Of a stretch of DNA of 64,000 nt, positions 22,302-34,366 are shown piece after piece (within the stretch, counting starts at the first letter, position 1; each line of letters opens with the position of its first letter). The stretch lies in the NCBI GenBank assembly GCA_020064725.1, contig JAGTWJ010000019.1:2108001-2172000 (forward strand). Reading direction: 5' to 3'. The stretch comes from Drechslerella dactyloides. Its lineage: Eukaryota > Ascomycota > Orbiliomycetes > Orbiliales > Orbiliaceae. A program made the translations under genes and the position numbers. The notes under the pieces were generated by a model. It did not search any database and was not told the DNA's origin. It saw only the letters and a list, made by a program, of their open reading frames with translations.

Positions 22302-25300
22302 GAATGCACATGGTTTCTCGGTCTCGGATGATAGATGGTGGGATGCCAGAAGATGTATGTAAATATAATGTGGGACAGGCAATGGAGAGAGATTTGTCTC
22401 GTAAACCAGAGACTAGACGCACGTGGGATGAGGTCGATGAGACGGCGAAAGCGTGTTAGAGCTACGATAGAATTACGTATACGGGGAGTAAGTTCCGGAA
22501 TTCGAAACTAGTCCGTTCAATCCAACGTATCAATATCATCATTAGTCCGGATATATATCAGTTGGTAACATGGCCAGCCGGTCATTGCTTGCATCACCAA
22601 CAATAACGACGTTCTAGAGACTCAAGTCGGGGCAATAAATCCAACGTCTACAACGCAGGAGCTAGTTTTTGTACACATAATTACAATAGAGAGGATTCCA
22701 AATGAGATTGGTATATGTCGCCGATGTTGCCTACCTGTTGATATAGAGACTACGTTTATGTTTTTATGTCCGGGAGACGAACTCGCGAGTTCGGGGTCCG
22801 GTGTATCAGTACCACCACCTTGGCTCGAAGAGTTGGGAACGCAGCTAGCCACAATGGTTATGTTGGTTGGCGAGCATATATGCATATCGACTAGCTTGCA
22901 ACGGTAGGTATTAAGCAGTGGCGATACGCACATAGCAAAAAGCGAGTATTTGTGAAGGGATAGTCCATGTAAGTTGCATATACCATCAACCGTTCTTCGA
23001 TCTGAGTAGCCAATACTTATGCCTTGTCTGTATGCATGACCATACCTGCTAAGTCCCGATAAAGCTCCGGAGATCAATATTGCAATGAGATTTTCTAGCC
23101 CCATGTACGCACATATTGTGGCAGTAGTCTGCCTTATCCGCGTTACGCGTCCAGTGGATACAGGACATGTAGCTTAGCCACGCTGCGCATGCACGATACT
23201 ATAGACATTGAGTCCTCATAGGCAACTGCAACATTTATAGCGGCAGTTCGTAGTCTTTATTCGCAATTTGATATCCAATAAGATAGCAGCGCTGATGTGT
23301 ACTTAGCTTAAGTATGTTACTTATTCCTCGCTATAGTGCACCGACTAATCGACCGCAGATAGTTCTATCCAATTGATTCAGATGCGGCACCCACAAACTG
23401 CAGGTTCATAACCAAAAGTCAGACACGCAACCTTGCACTAGTCATAAACCTCGCTATCTAGCTACGCGGGACGTTAAAGAATATGAAACAATTCTTCCCG
23501 TGATCCGAACGGCCGTTAGCAACATAGCGGAGATTATACCTATACAGCATTAAGAAAGCACTGGAGCATATATGTACACCTACAGCTTACTGTCGAGCTC
23601 TGCAATCCCGGTCTCCTGCATCTCTCAGCTTGATGAATCCCTGCTTTCGGTTCTGTATTGGCCGTCTAGGAAGGACTTGTGCTGCATGAGGGAATCTGGT
23701 CCTTCCGAGTTTGTATCAGAACACATGTCTATGCACACCATTTTGAAGTTGGAGGGTGAATTTTGCGGAAGGTCTGAGGGGAAGAAAGAATGGCCATAAT
23801 CGCGTAAAGGTACATACTACTTATATATATGCAGTTATGTTACGTGGTAGAATCAATACGAGGCCAAACGGCAGAGCCGGATGCGACTGGTGCATGCGGT
23901 CCAGCTATTACCGGATTGTGTTGCTACCACCATCGCTCGAGGTATTCTGGCTGGGCCACCTGGGCGCGAGACCAGAGGTACCACCGCCACCGTGCAACTA
24001 TTCATCACCATCTTCACGGACAGAACGGGACACCAAGTGATACCAACAGCCGCCACTATCACAAATTTTGTTTCGCGGCGTTTAAGAACCCTACCCTCCA
24101 TATCCACAGCTTCAATCTGCTCGACCAACCGCAGAATGCTGAGGTGTTGGGCGAATCGACCCGGGCTTGGACGGAATTAACGATAAAGAAGTCCCGTTGG
24201 TGCCTCAAAAGCCACAGGCTGTTCAAGGTACCACGGGCACCCTGGCCAGCTGCCGCAGAAGACGGGCGAGCTGTTCCTCAAACCCAATCGCCGGGAGGAC
24301 CCTGCGAGATGCTCTGTGCCGTCCCTTGTCTGCTTGAGATCCCTCCATTTGCTTCTTCCTTCCTGCAGACAGGGATCCGACGCAACCCCAGCGGCAAAAA
24401 GTGAGCTATCAGCTATCACACGATCGAAAAACCGCAGTTACTTTTTGCATTGCCGGCCAAACCTGGGGTTAGCGGTAGGGCATGCATGCAAGTATGCATG
24501 GTTCGTCCGAAATCCAACCAAGTCCCGGTGATGAAGTGGTCGTTTATATGAGAAATTCAGGTGACCATGAGCGCGAAAGGCTCTTGAGTTCTCGATTCCG
24601 GGTATGCGGAAGATCTCCTGCAAAGATGGAGACTTGCCAAGCTATGGCACAGCGGACGACTTGAGAGATTCATCATTTCATGCGACGGCCTTTCGTATTG
24701 AGCCGCCAGTTCATCAACCATCTGTCGGCCTATCAGTGGTGGAACCCATATCGATCGGAGCGGGTGGAAGGTGTGTTCCTTCCTTTACGGCTTCGAGAAC
24801 AACAAACATATCGGTTCCATTTCTAGCCTGCATGTGCACGGTGCATCGCTCATTGGACCTCGATGCAGTGGAGAGAGGCGGATGAAATATGCGGAGTAAA
24901 TCACCTTGCATAACGAGGGACATTTCATGTCTGTACCGGGGTGAGCCATGTCGAGGCATCGAGAACGCGAACGGGACCCTCTCACACTGCAAAGTTGGTT
25001 GGTTTGTTCGCTCTTTCATCACCGTCATTGGATTCACTTCCACATACACCTGCATTACGTACACCCAAACAAAGGAGCGTTCCTTTCAGGTCTGCCATCG
25101 CAGGCGTGCTCTATAAGATCCAACTTGAGGCCGACTCGAGGGTCTGTTTGTCTGTGCAGCAGCGCAAATTGATGCTATATTTAACCTGCGTCGACGGTCA
25201 TGTAATGGACACGACACGACCTGCAATGGCGATGCAGTCCTGAAAGGTTTCCTTGTTTCCCAGGATAGGGAACCTCCTGTCTTGGGGAGGGTCAAAATGT

Positions 25301-28179
25301 CCGTGTTCCTCTGGAACATGGGGCACATGAGTTTGCTGGCTACGGGTCTTGAGCTCAACAGCACACGGATGGAATTGATGTCAATGCACACACACACACC
25401 GCGCAGCTATGAAACCTTCGAGAATGAGAACAGTCGTAACGTGAGCGATCGCTCGACAGGGTTCCGCTCGGCGGCGTCCTTTAGAGCAGACTGGGCTGAC
25501 TAGCACACATCAAGTAGTACAGAGGAGAACCGGAAAAAGATGCGCTGTGCCAGCTTCCTCTTCAGAACAGACGGCCGGCTGCTTGTGAAAAAAGTCCACA
25601 GAGCCATTTAGGCGGAGCAGTTCTGCTTAAACTCAGCGTCGTCGAAGGGACAGGGTCCCATCAGTGAGATCGCAAAACGCGATTGATCGCCGCCGAGGGC
25701 AGAAGAGTTCTCCCCTCGTCGGTCAAAGTCGGGCACGGTTAGCCTCCGGTACCTGTTGGCGTGATTTCAAATTCGAGACCTTTGGTTTTGGGGGCCCTGC
25801 TAAGCATGTTGTGTTTGGCATTCAAGCTAGCTGCGTCTGTCGGTACCTCGATGAAGGTGATATGCGGGTACCTGGCATCGAGCAAGTACCTTACGTGCTT
25901 TCCCTATCACGTTTACATTTGGGAGACATAAACCGGATTTTGCAGGTAGCCCTCCTCGCAGGCAAAAAAAATGCGAGAGCTTGACAAAAGCAGGTACATC
26001 AGCCCTTGCCCAGTCCCGCATGCTGTTTACGAAAGGAATACTTATTGACACAGAGATCCGGATCCTGAGATCAGACACACCCACACACGCAACCTTAAAC
26101 CCTTCGTCATCAACCCTCCCGCCTAAACCGCAGCGATCTCCGGAAGGCGGCAGACCCTGCGACGACTGAGGAGAACCTTCTTCCCCTTGCCCTCTGCCGA
26201 ACTCTAACGACCACGGCCAATATCGACCCTACCCTCTCCGACAAGAGCTCCACTAGTTATAGCACGACTAGATAGCTGAGCTGCCATCGGGTGCTTCCTA
26301 GTTTGCCTCGAGGCGGATAGCAAGCTACGTTTGGTTCCGGCTAGGTACTTGTCTGCTGCCATTCTTAGGTGGACGCACTTTTTCGAGTTCTTTGACTAGG
26401 CCGCTTTCGACTTTACTGTCTGGACCCCAAGAGACTGCATCGGACATTCACGCTGATTCGCTGAAGCTGCTGTCTGTACCTGCCTTATCACCAGCGCTGC
26501 TATTTTCAGCATCCAGGAACAATCCAGAGGTACTTGGATCCGATCCTGCTATAATAGAACATCTCGACAGACCATAACCGACAAACCCGAAGTGGATCGT
26601 ACTTTTCCATTAGACTATCAATTGGTACGCCGCCGTTGTGAAACATCTCCGTGCCGAAGAAACTCGACGGCTTACACTGATTCGAAGGCAAAGCAAAAGA
26701 GGGGCATCTTTTTGGGCTTTTCGGCTGTCTGCCTCCTCTCTCAACTCTCTCTTGAATTGATTCCGCCTTTGGGCCTGAAGGAATAGCAGCAACCCGCGTC
26801 TATCTGACGAGGATTTCCGGTTACCTCCACCCCCTCACATGCAACCTGTCCTACAACAGCTATCGCAACCCTAGGCTGGGGAACCAGAATTCTCTCCAAT
26901 CAACGGTGAGTCCGACGTCCCTTTTGGCCTGGCCCGCCGCTCCAGTTCCCGACAGTTTGGGGATTTGCTTGCATATGTATCCCGTTTGAATTATTATTTT
27001 TCCATGGGAAAAGCAACAGCCTTATCCTTCATGTGAGGGATAATAATACCTGAACGTTCAACCTTCCGCCGTGCCTCTTCCGCTTCTCGTCGGCGTGTCT
27101 CTTTAGGACCTTCTTCGATGGTTTGAAGGACAAGACAAGACATACAGCTGTGGCTCTGTCTCTTGGAACTTAATATTTCCTTTCCCTTTACCCCCCCTCT
27201 TTCCCGCTCTTTCTCATACTTTTTTCTTTTTACCTTTTTTAAACTCTTCCTGGCTTCATTCTGCTGTTTATTTGGTTTTTGCTCGTTGCCAGATCTCCGG
27301 CTTCATCGTTTATACTTTTCGCTTGCCTGGAGGGCGCACGTTATCCGGCTTCCTTGCTCGTCACCAGCGGCCTGGAGTTGCATTCAGAAGGGCCCGCCCG
27401 GGTTGCTTCGAGCCAGAAGGCAGAATATCAAGGCCGCTCTCCGTCAACAGAGACAGATCCGGCGAAGCTGCCTGCCAGAGTTCTTGACCGAGCCAGCGAC
27501 GAGGCGAAGAAAGGAAGGAAAGGGCCTGGGGGTGGGGTGGCCCCGTCCATGTGAGACCAGACCAGACCAGCTTCTGTTTTCCAGCCCCCAGTTGAACATT
27601 ATTCGTTCCTACGTTCGTTTTCCCGCATTCCTTGACATCTCGCTCGAATTGGGGCTGTTGTTCCTGAACCCAACCATCCGCCGCTGCCTTCGGCAACCTT
27701 TCTCCCTCACTCTCCCCTTCCCGTTTGTCAGCATTCAATAATATTCCTTCTGCTCTCCGTCTCCGCATATGCTTTGACGATTTAACGTTTCTGCGTGCAC
27801 CTCCCGTGCCATATGGTTCATTGCATTTTGAGGCTTTTTGTCGATTCCGGGACTCTGCTTCGCCGTTTTTTGTTCACCTAGCAACCTGCCCTTCTGCATC
27901 AAGCCGCAGCTTGGACCGGACGGACTGACTGACTGACATATTCTCTCCCGCATGTTTGTCTCCTTCCCCAGCAGGCGATCATCACCCATCGATTCGGCCG
28001 CCATTGCGGAAAGACGTTGACTTGCGTTCGTCTTGCCCCTGAGGCCGATACTATTCTATTCACTTCTCGACCGGAGGGCTTGACTCGACTGCGCGAACTC
28101 GACAGTAACTCATCCTCGTCCGACCTCCGCCGTCATCGTCGCCGCCGTCGCCATTCTCCTGTCCCATACAGGCCTGGAG
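22302..28179. other. Large intergenic region and long leader of the zinc-finger gene
   Basis: Nearly 5.9 kb without a clear gene. 22302-23600 is AT-rich; one minus-strand frame (22622-23104) is discussed as a finding. A (CA)6 run lies at about 25386-25398. From about 26300 the sequence is likely promoter and 5' leader of the zinc-finger gene, with strong pyrimidine tracts at 27180-27250, a donor-like GGTGAGT near 26907 and a (GACT)4 run near 27923. Leader introns are plausible but cannot be fixed without transcripts. Confidence 0.45.
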
Positions 28180-30854
28180 ATGGCTGATAGATTTCCGCCT
28201 GTCAACAGGATGTCGTCGCCGTCCGGCTTTAACACGCAGCCCAATCAGGCTATTCCGACGCCGGTACAGTCGGCCGCCTCACAATCTGCGCCAAAGCCGC
28301 AACAGCCTTCGCAGTCGCAGTCTCCCTTCTCTATGCATGCGCCTGTTCCTCCTCAGCAGCAACATCAACAACAGCAGCAGAAGACCTTCGCTTTTGGGCA
28401 GCCGACGTCGCATCCGCGGCAAGATGTTCATCAGCAGCTAGGACCGAATTCCAGGCCGCCGCCGCCTTCATTCCCTTTCAACACGCCGCATGTCCAGTTC
28501 GCATCGCCGCCGAACCCACAATTCCGACCACAGGCCCCTCAACAAGCTGGGATAGGCGGCTTCAACTTCTCCCGGCCCGGAGGTCAAGGTGTCAATGTTT
28601 CAGGCGATGGTCAGACTTTAGGAGTGCAAGGGCATGGTGTACCGGCAGATGGCTCTGCGTCTGCCGCAGCACGCGGCGCACGTGGCCATAAAAAGAAGCT
28701 CTCGATCAGCACAGCGACCGCGGCCCTCAAACTGGTCGACAATGACGATTCATCGGCGGTACCAAGCGAGACGAGCACACCTGGCGGCCCAACGTCGGCG
28801 ACTTCTGCGACCGCGAGTGCGCCATCGAGTGCAACGGCAACGACACCAGCGACAAAGGGGAAAAAGAAAAAGCAACAGAAGTTCTTCTGCGAGGGATTTG
28901 AGGGATGCAACTTGAGCTTCACTCGCAGCGAACACTTGCTTCGACACGTCAGGTAAGAACGACACCCTTTTTTTTTCGTCTTAGCTCAGCGGGGATACTG
29001 AGAACAGTTGCTAGGAAACACACCGGGGAGCGGCCTTTTCACTGCCATTGTGGCAGAGCATTTTCTCGGATGGACAACCTTAGACAGCATTCTACGACCG
29101 TCCATGCCGACGAATACATTCCTCCGGATTCGCTTGCGGCAACTGGCGCTCGATATCCACGAAACAAGACCGAACGTGCGAAACAAGGCGGTGGACGTGC
29201 GAGATCGTCAACGACAGGTTCGATGCCTCCGCCGGCGTCGCCTGCTCAAGCACCAGATGCTATGGCTGTTGAGTACCCTCCAGATACCCAGAGTCAGACA
29301 TCGCAAGAAACCCAGTCCGACGTTGGGAGACGGCGGGCCCGGCCGCATTCTCTCTTCATCCCTTCGGACACGGCCAAGCAACGACGGCCCTTGATGTATC
29401 AAGGCGCATCAGAATATGCTGCATCGTCGCCGTTGACTACGCCGACGTCCACTACCTTCACAAATAGTGCCCTCGGACAGAGCCCTCTTACGAGCCCGTT
29501 GTTCCCAGCAATACCAGTGCCTCGGACTTCGTCACCTTCCCAATCGCCAGCATCGTCGACCTGGCACAATAGACGGCTCTCGCAGCCTCAACCCTCTCAG
29601 TCGCAGCAGCCGCTGGGCGTTGGAAACAACTTTCAGATCCCGCCGGTTCCACAAAGGAACAATGGGCCTATGCTACCTCCTCTACGCGACCTTGCTACAA
29701 CGCAGCAGCCTCCGACTCCGGTAGAGCCAGAAATGGTCGAGCCACCTACACCGAGCCGAAAACGGTCTCGAAGGGAGCCGGAGGAGGACAATCGGAGACG
29801 GACCTGGCATCCGGGTACCTTCTCTGGCTTTGTACCACCGCCTGACGAAGACGTCCCGACGTTGCCCCCTGTACACACCCTTTTTAACAGCATACCGACT
29901 CCGGCTACTACATTCAGCAGCCCGTCTCACAGCAATAGGAACTCGTTCACGTTTCCACAGTCCCCGCTACAGCAGATGAGCCTTCCGTCCAGCGAGCCGA
30001 CCATCGAAGCACCAATCCCAACGCCTTCGACCCGACGAAGCTCGTTCAACAAAAACGACAATCCGATGTTCTTGCACGAACGGAGCCATTCGTCGTACGC
30101 AAATGGCTCCGCGATGCGCAAGACTCCGCCATCGCGACTGAAGCTGGAGAGGCATTCTTGGGCGCCAAATCATTTCAGCGGTCTCTCGACAGAGAGCTTT
30201 CCTGGTTTCAATGTTCAAGCTACAGCAGGCGGGTTTCTAGCGCCTCCTGACCACCACTACGACGACGGCCCAACACCGACGAAAGCAGAAGCTTTCCCGA
30301 AGACTCCTAAGACCGCTATTCCGATGAACCATCTCAATAACCCGACGCGTCTGGTATTTACCGGCCGCCAGGACCGTCGGAGCAGCAGTGACGAGAGCGA
30401 TAACAACGAGGTTGTGATAACACCTGCGAGTTCAGTTGATATGGAGGGCGCGCAGAAGCTCTCGTTGAAACACGTATTGGGGATTGAAACTGATGTAAGT
30501 ATTTCCAAGTTCAATTTCCCGTCGATGGATGAATTTCCAGGTATGCTAACTAGACTTTTTTCTCTTTAATAGGCCCCTACCAACGAGCGCCTCATGCCAT
30601 TCGGCTCCCTCTCGTCTGCCGCATTCCACGCATCGAATCTCAAAGCATTCAACTCCCCGAACTTTTCGCGCCCGCGGAGCATTGGCGCGCCGCCGCAATC
30701 GCAGCAGCAGCAGCAGCCTCCCCGCCCGCAGTCCGAACTTTTCAACGTTGATCGGAGCTCTTCTCATGGAAGCCTTGATGTTCTGGCAGAAGCTGCACGA
30801 ATCGATACAGATATTAGACGACCCAGCTTGGATCACAGGATGGACCTATCCTAG
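28180..30854 (+). CDS. C2H2 zinc-finger transcription factor (AmdX-like)
   Basis: Three exons, 28180-28952, 29015-30494 and 30573-30854, encode 844 residues. Two adjacent C2H2 fingers sit near residues 235-285. The first reads FFCEGFEGCNLSF then RSEHLLRHVRKH. The second, after TGERPFHCHC, has the unusual C-x-C spacing and DNLRQHSTTVH. Intron 1 splits the first finger, and its splice (CACGTCAG/GTAAGA to GCTAG/GAAACAC) restores HVRKHTGERPF. The finger pair followed by PPDSLAATGARYPR resembles the fungal Adr1/AmdX group, which regulates acetamidase and other carbon or nitrogen genes; that assignment is from memory of the motif. Flanking regions are long and disordered, with Gln/Pro-rich (QQQHQQQQQK) and Ser/Pro-rich stretches and a basic SRKRSRREPEEDNRRR likely nuclear signal. 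Confidence 0.88.
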
Positions 30855-32436
30855 GTAGGGATTATGAATGCAAATTTTAATGAATGTTTGAAGACGTCAA
30901 GAGGATGATACTTGATTTTATCGTTTCGTTTACATAACGGTCAATCATCGAATGTTTTAGCTGTTGATATGGCTCTTTGAAGTCACATGTCATAAGATGC
31001 GATGCCAATCTTCTTTACATCTCCATGCATGGATATTTGATCGTTTTCTTTTTTTCTTTCTTTCTATGTCACTCTCCTTTTAGCATGCCCGGTGTTCGAT
31101 TTAGATGTTCTTATTGTTTTTGATAGTTTATTCGTGCGAACGGATGGTTGAGGTATCTTCCTTTTCAATTACTCTTTTTCTTTTCAAGCCCATATTATAC
31201 TTGCTATTTTTCCCATTTAAAATTTCTTCCTACATATTTCCATTTTTCGGGGTTGTTTTTAGTATCTACCTAGCCTTTTTTTTTCTTTATGATCTCGAGG
31301 ACTCTACGACATTGCGAGGTCTGTTTTTTTATCTTTCGATATTTCTTCTCCTACTACTTTTTTTCTTTTGATTTCAAGGGTTTCTCATAACTTGATCATC
31401 TTTCTTTCGGAATTGCTTTTCCATATGTGATTCAGATTTCTCATTATACTTGCAAGCAAGGAGCTGAACTTTCCTATTTCTCCTTATTTCCTATATTGTT
31501 TTAGCGGTACGGATCGATGGTAAGGAACGGGCAACGGGACGCGATATGGGAATTGGGAATTAAAGCGCGGTGGCGGGGAAACCTTGAGTATTTAACGCAG
31601 GAGCCGACAGGAAACAATCCATCTTGTATAGTACTATAATCCTCCTTATCTGGCGTAACAGAATCCATATTAGTTAAGAGCTAGTTATGTATGCATTGGG
31701 GGCAACCTCCTTGCGATGCGGCGCCATGCGCGGTCGAATATATATACGGGAACAAGCCATCTGTCTTGGACTACGCGTGTTTTGCTCCAGCAGCTTGGAT
31801 TCTCTTGATTACTATCGAGATGTTTATGCAGTCAATCTCTTTGCTGTTTTGAGCACTTGATTGAAATGCCACTCGTAGTTGTAACATTGGAAGATGTATT
31901 ATCTGTTGACAGTCGAATCGAGGACGAATTACTTCGCTGCGATTGCCCTGCGCCCCTCTATGCGCGTGCATGCATGCGCGCGGACACACGCATCGAGACT
32001 TTTGCTTTTGAAAGGTCCCGTTGTGAAAGGAGGAGGGAGGTGAAGGAAAGAGGAAGCTGCAGATAAGTCCACCTGTACAGCCTGTGGGGAACCGATTCGT
32101 ACACGCGCAGTTGGCGTACGCTAAACTTGCAAGGTGTCTTGTAGCGGACGTCCAACTTGACACTGCGCTGCAGGCCCGCCGCGATCACGAGGTTGCATTC
32201 CTTTTTCTTGGATTGTTTTTTACGATGAGTGCTTTCCTGCTTTCCTTGTTTATATCTGTAAATTGAGTTTGCTGTGCACTTTACAAAGCAGACAGCGGGG
32301 TGTATTTTAGGAAACTTCGCCTGCCTTGATTTTTTTGGCCACCACGGCGGTGCTTGTGTAGCTGCTCCCTTCCCCATATGTCGGAGCCGATTTGCTTGAT
32401 GCGAGAACTATTCACACACATCCTTTTTATAGGGAA

Positions 32437-32457
32437 AATAATAATAATAATAATAAT
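32437..32457. repeat. (AAT)7 microsatellite
   Basis: Seven perfect AAT units in an intergenic region, with no relation to a gene. Confidence 0.9.
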
Positions 32458-33559
32458 GGACTGATGTGTGTGTACACGTCCCAGCAGGTGGGGGCTGAAG
32501 ATACTTACATTTCTTGACCACCAGCCGTTCCTGATCAAGCGGGAATTCCAAGAGCGCGTGCCTATGGAAGGACACCTGCAGGCGCAAGAATTAACTGTGG
32601 GTCGTACTATAAATTACGTACCTTTTGTACAGATAGATGTATAAGATGGACCTTTAAAAAACGAGGCCCCATTCCATTGCATGCGTGATAATATCACTGC
32701 CAACAGGTACGCTGCATTGATGCTATAGAACATATCACATATAGTTAAGGGCGAGTATGTGTGGACGATACATACATCACGCAGCTGGTGGACCTGTTTT
32801 GGTCGTTAGCTCGTTCGCAATATTTGTGCTTGTGCGCAATTGTATGCTGGCATGCTTCGGTTGCCTCGATCGGTTACCCGACTGGTGTTAAGGGCGCCGG
32901 TCAAGCTCTCCACTACGGCAGAAGCGTCCGTCTTGTCGCGAGTATTTTTTTGGGGTGATTTTAAGCTGGATGTCGGGTTGGATGGGATTCCTGGCTGGTT
33001 TTTCGCCCAAGACGGACGGAACTCGTCGAGCGACAGGCTTTGATCGCCGGCAGCGTATGTACGTCGGACCGACCTGCTGTTCTCTGAATAGTCGCGAGCC
33101 ATCTCCGCTTCCCGGTTTGCAGCTCGCGGCTTCAGCGACACGAAGGGGGAGAGAGGGGCGGGAAGGAGGAGGCTGCCGGTGCTGCCGCGTTCGACTGAAT
33201 TGATGAATGAATGAGTTTAGTCTGCTCGTTCAGCTGTGTCTAGCGTAACTGGCTGGTCGGATGAGCGGGCGGTCCAGCTCGCCGTCTTGGTGGAGCGGCG
33301 ATTGATGGGGGCTAGTGATTGGACTCGATCTGTGGGACGGCAGCGAGAGTGAGGCTGGTTAGCTGAGTCTCGTGATTGGACAGAAGGCGTTGTCGAGATA
33401 TCAAAGTCGATGCGCATGCATCATCCATCATCCGGGCTGCGGAGAACGATATCATGCCGATGCGCGAAGTACGGTAGACAGGTTGGGTCCCGTCGCATGC
33501 ATCCTCGGCATGGACGTGCGCTTCCATGTCTCGATCATGGATACGAGCCATCATCCGGC

Positions 33560-34024
33560 CATGCTTCCCGCCTGAGTCATCGCCAATGCAATGCATACTG
33601 TCTCCGCAATCTCAATCAACATCTTCGCGTTATCAGATGACGCGAACCACCCTGCAGCGAATGGCGGCCTCGAGAGCCGTCGCCCCGCGAGCCCAGAAAG
33701 CAGCGTCGAATAGCGCCTCTCGACGAGGCGAACCTGGCATGCGACAGCCGTCGAGCGGGCGCAGGCCAACCAGCCAAGGCGGGTGAATGCTGACATACAT
33801 AAGTGTCCATGTACTGTACGTGACAAAATACGATGCAACATGAGCCTCACGCTCCAGGATCTCTTGACCTCGAACCATCGATCACCTTTTTCTCCACGGG
33901 AGGACCACCAGGCAGCACCCGCAGAAATGACGGCCGGGTCGCGGCAGATAGAGCTAGGCAAGTACGACAGGGGTGTAACCCCGACTGCCGCGAGGCTCAG
34001 CTGCGCGTTTTCTTGGCCGTCCAA
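33560..34024 (-). pseudogene. Possible ankyrin-repeat relic
   Basis: Minus-strand reading gives an ankyrin-like ARGATALEAAIRC in one frame and, immediately downstream after a frame change, SSDNAKMLIEIAE in another. The pair resembles helix 1 and helix 2 of one fungal ankyrin repeat with a small indel and stop codons between. No second clear repeat and no intact start were found. It may be a decayed gene or chance similarity. Confidence 0.22.
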
Positions 34025-34366
34025 CCACAGCTAATCCACGAGACCTGGGGAACTGGGGGAAGGTGTCGTCGACTCGATTCCCTATCTTGTTAAATTTTCC
34101 ACAGCCAGGTCACAGCCCTCGAATAAATTTTTTGGATGCTCGGCGGCAGGCGGCACGAGTCAGAGCGTCGGATAGCTATTCGATTTAAAGGTCGGCCTGG
34201 TCGTCGGCGCCCGCAGTTCCTTGAAGATATGGAAGAAAAGCTGGCGCTTCGTATCCTTATATTGCAGCTGTCAGGAGAAACCCTCGGAAATTAAGACAGC
34301 TTCCAAGCGGACCGTCCCGACGACACTACATGTACAGCAGGATAGACAACAGACTTATCGGACGAG

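Larger units (their letters stand above)
30855..34366. other. Large intergenic region
   Basis: About 3.5 kb. 31030-31390 is extremely T-rich and probably 3' flank. An (AAT)7 microsatellite lies at 32437-32457. 33540-34030 holds a possible decayed ankyrin-like frame on the minus strand. The last 200 bases precede the CorA-like gene. No intact gene is visible. Confidence 0.45.

Noticed and set aside
31105..31371. 88-codon hydrophobic plus-strand frame resembling a membrane protein
   Set aside because: The region is simply T-rich, which yields Phe/Leu codons; there is no start context, homology or conserved pattern.
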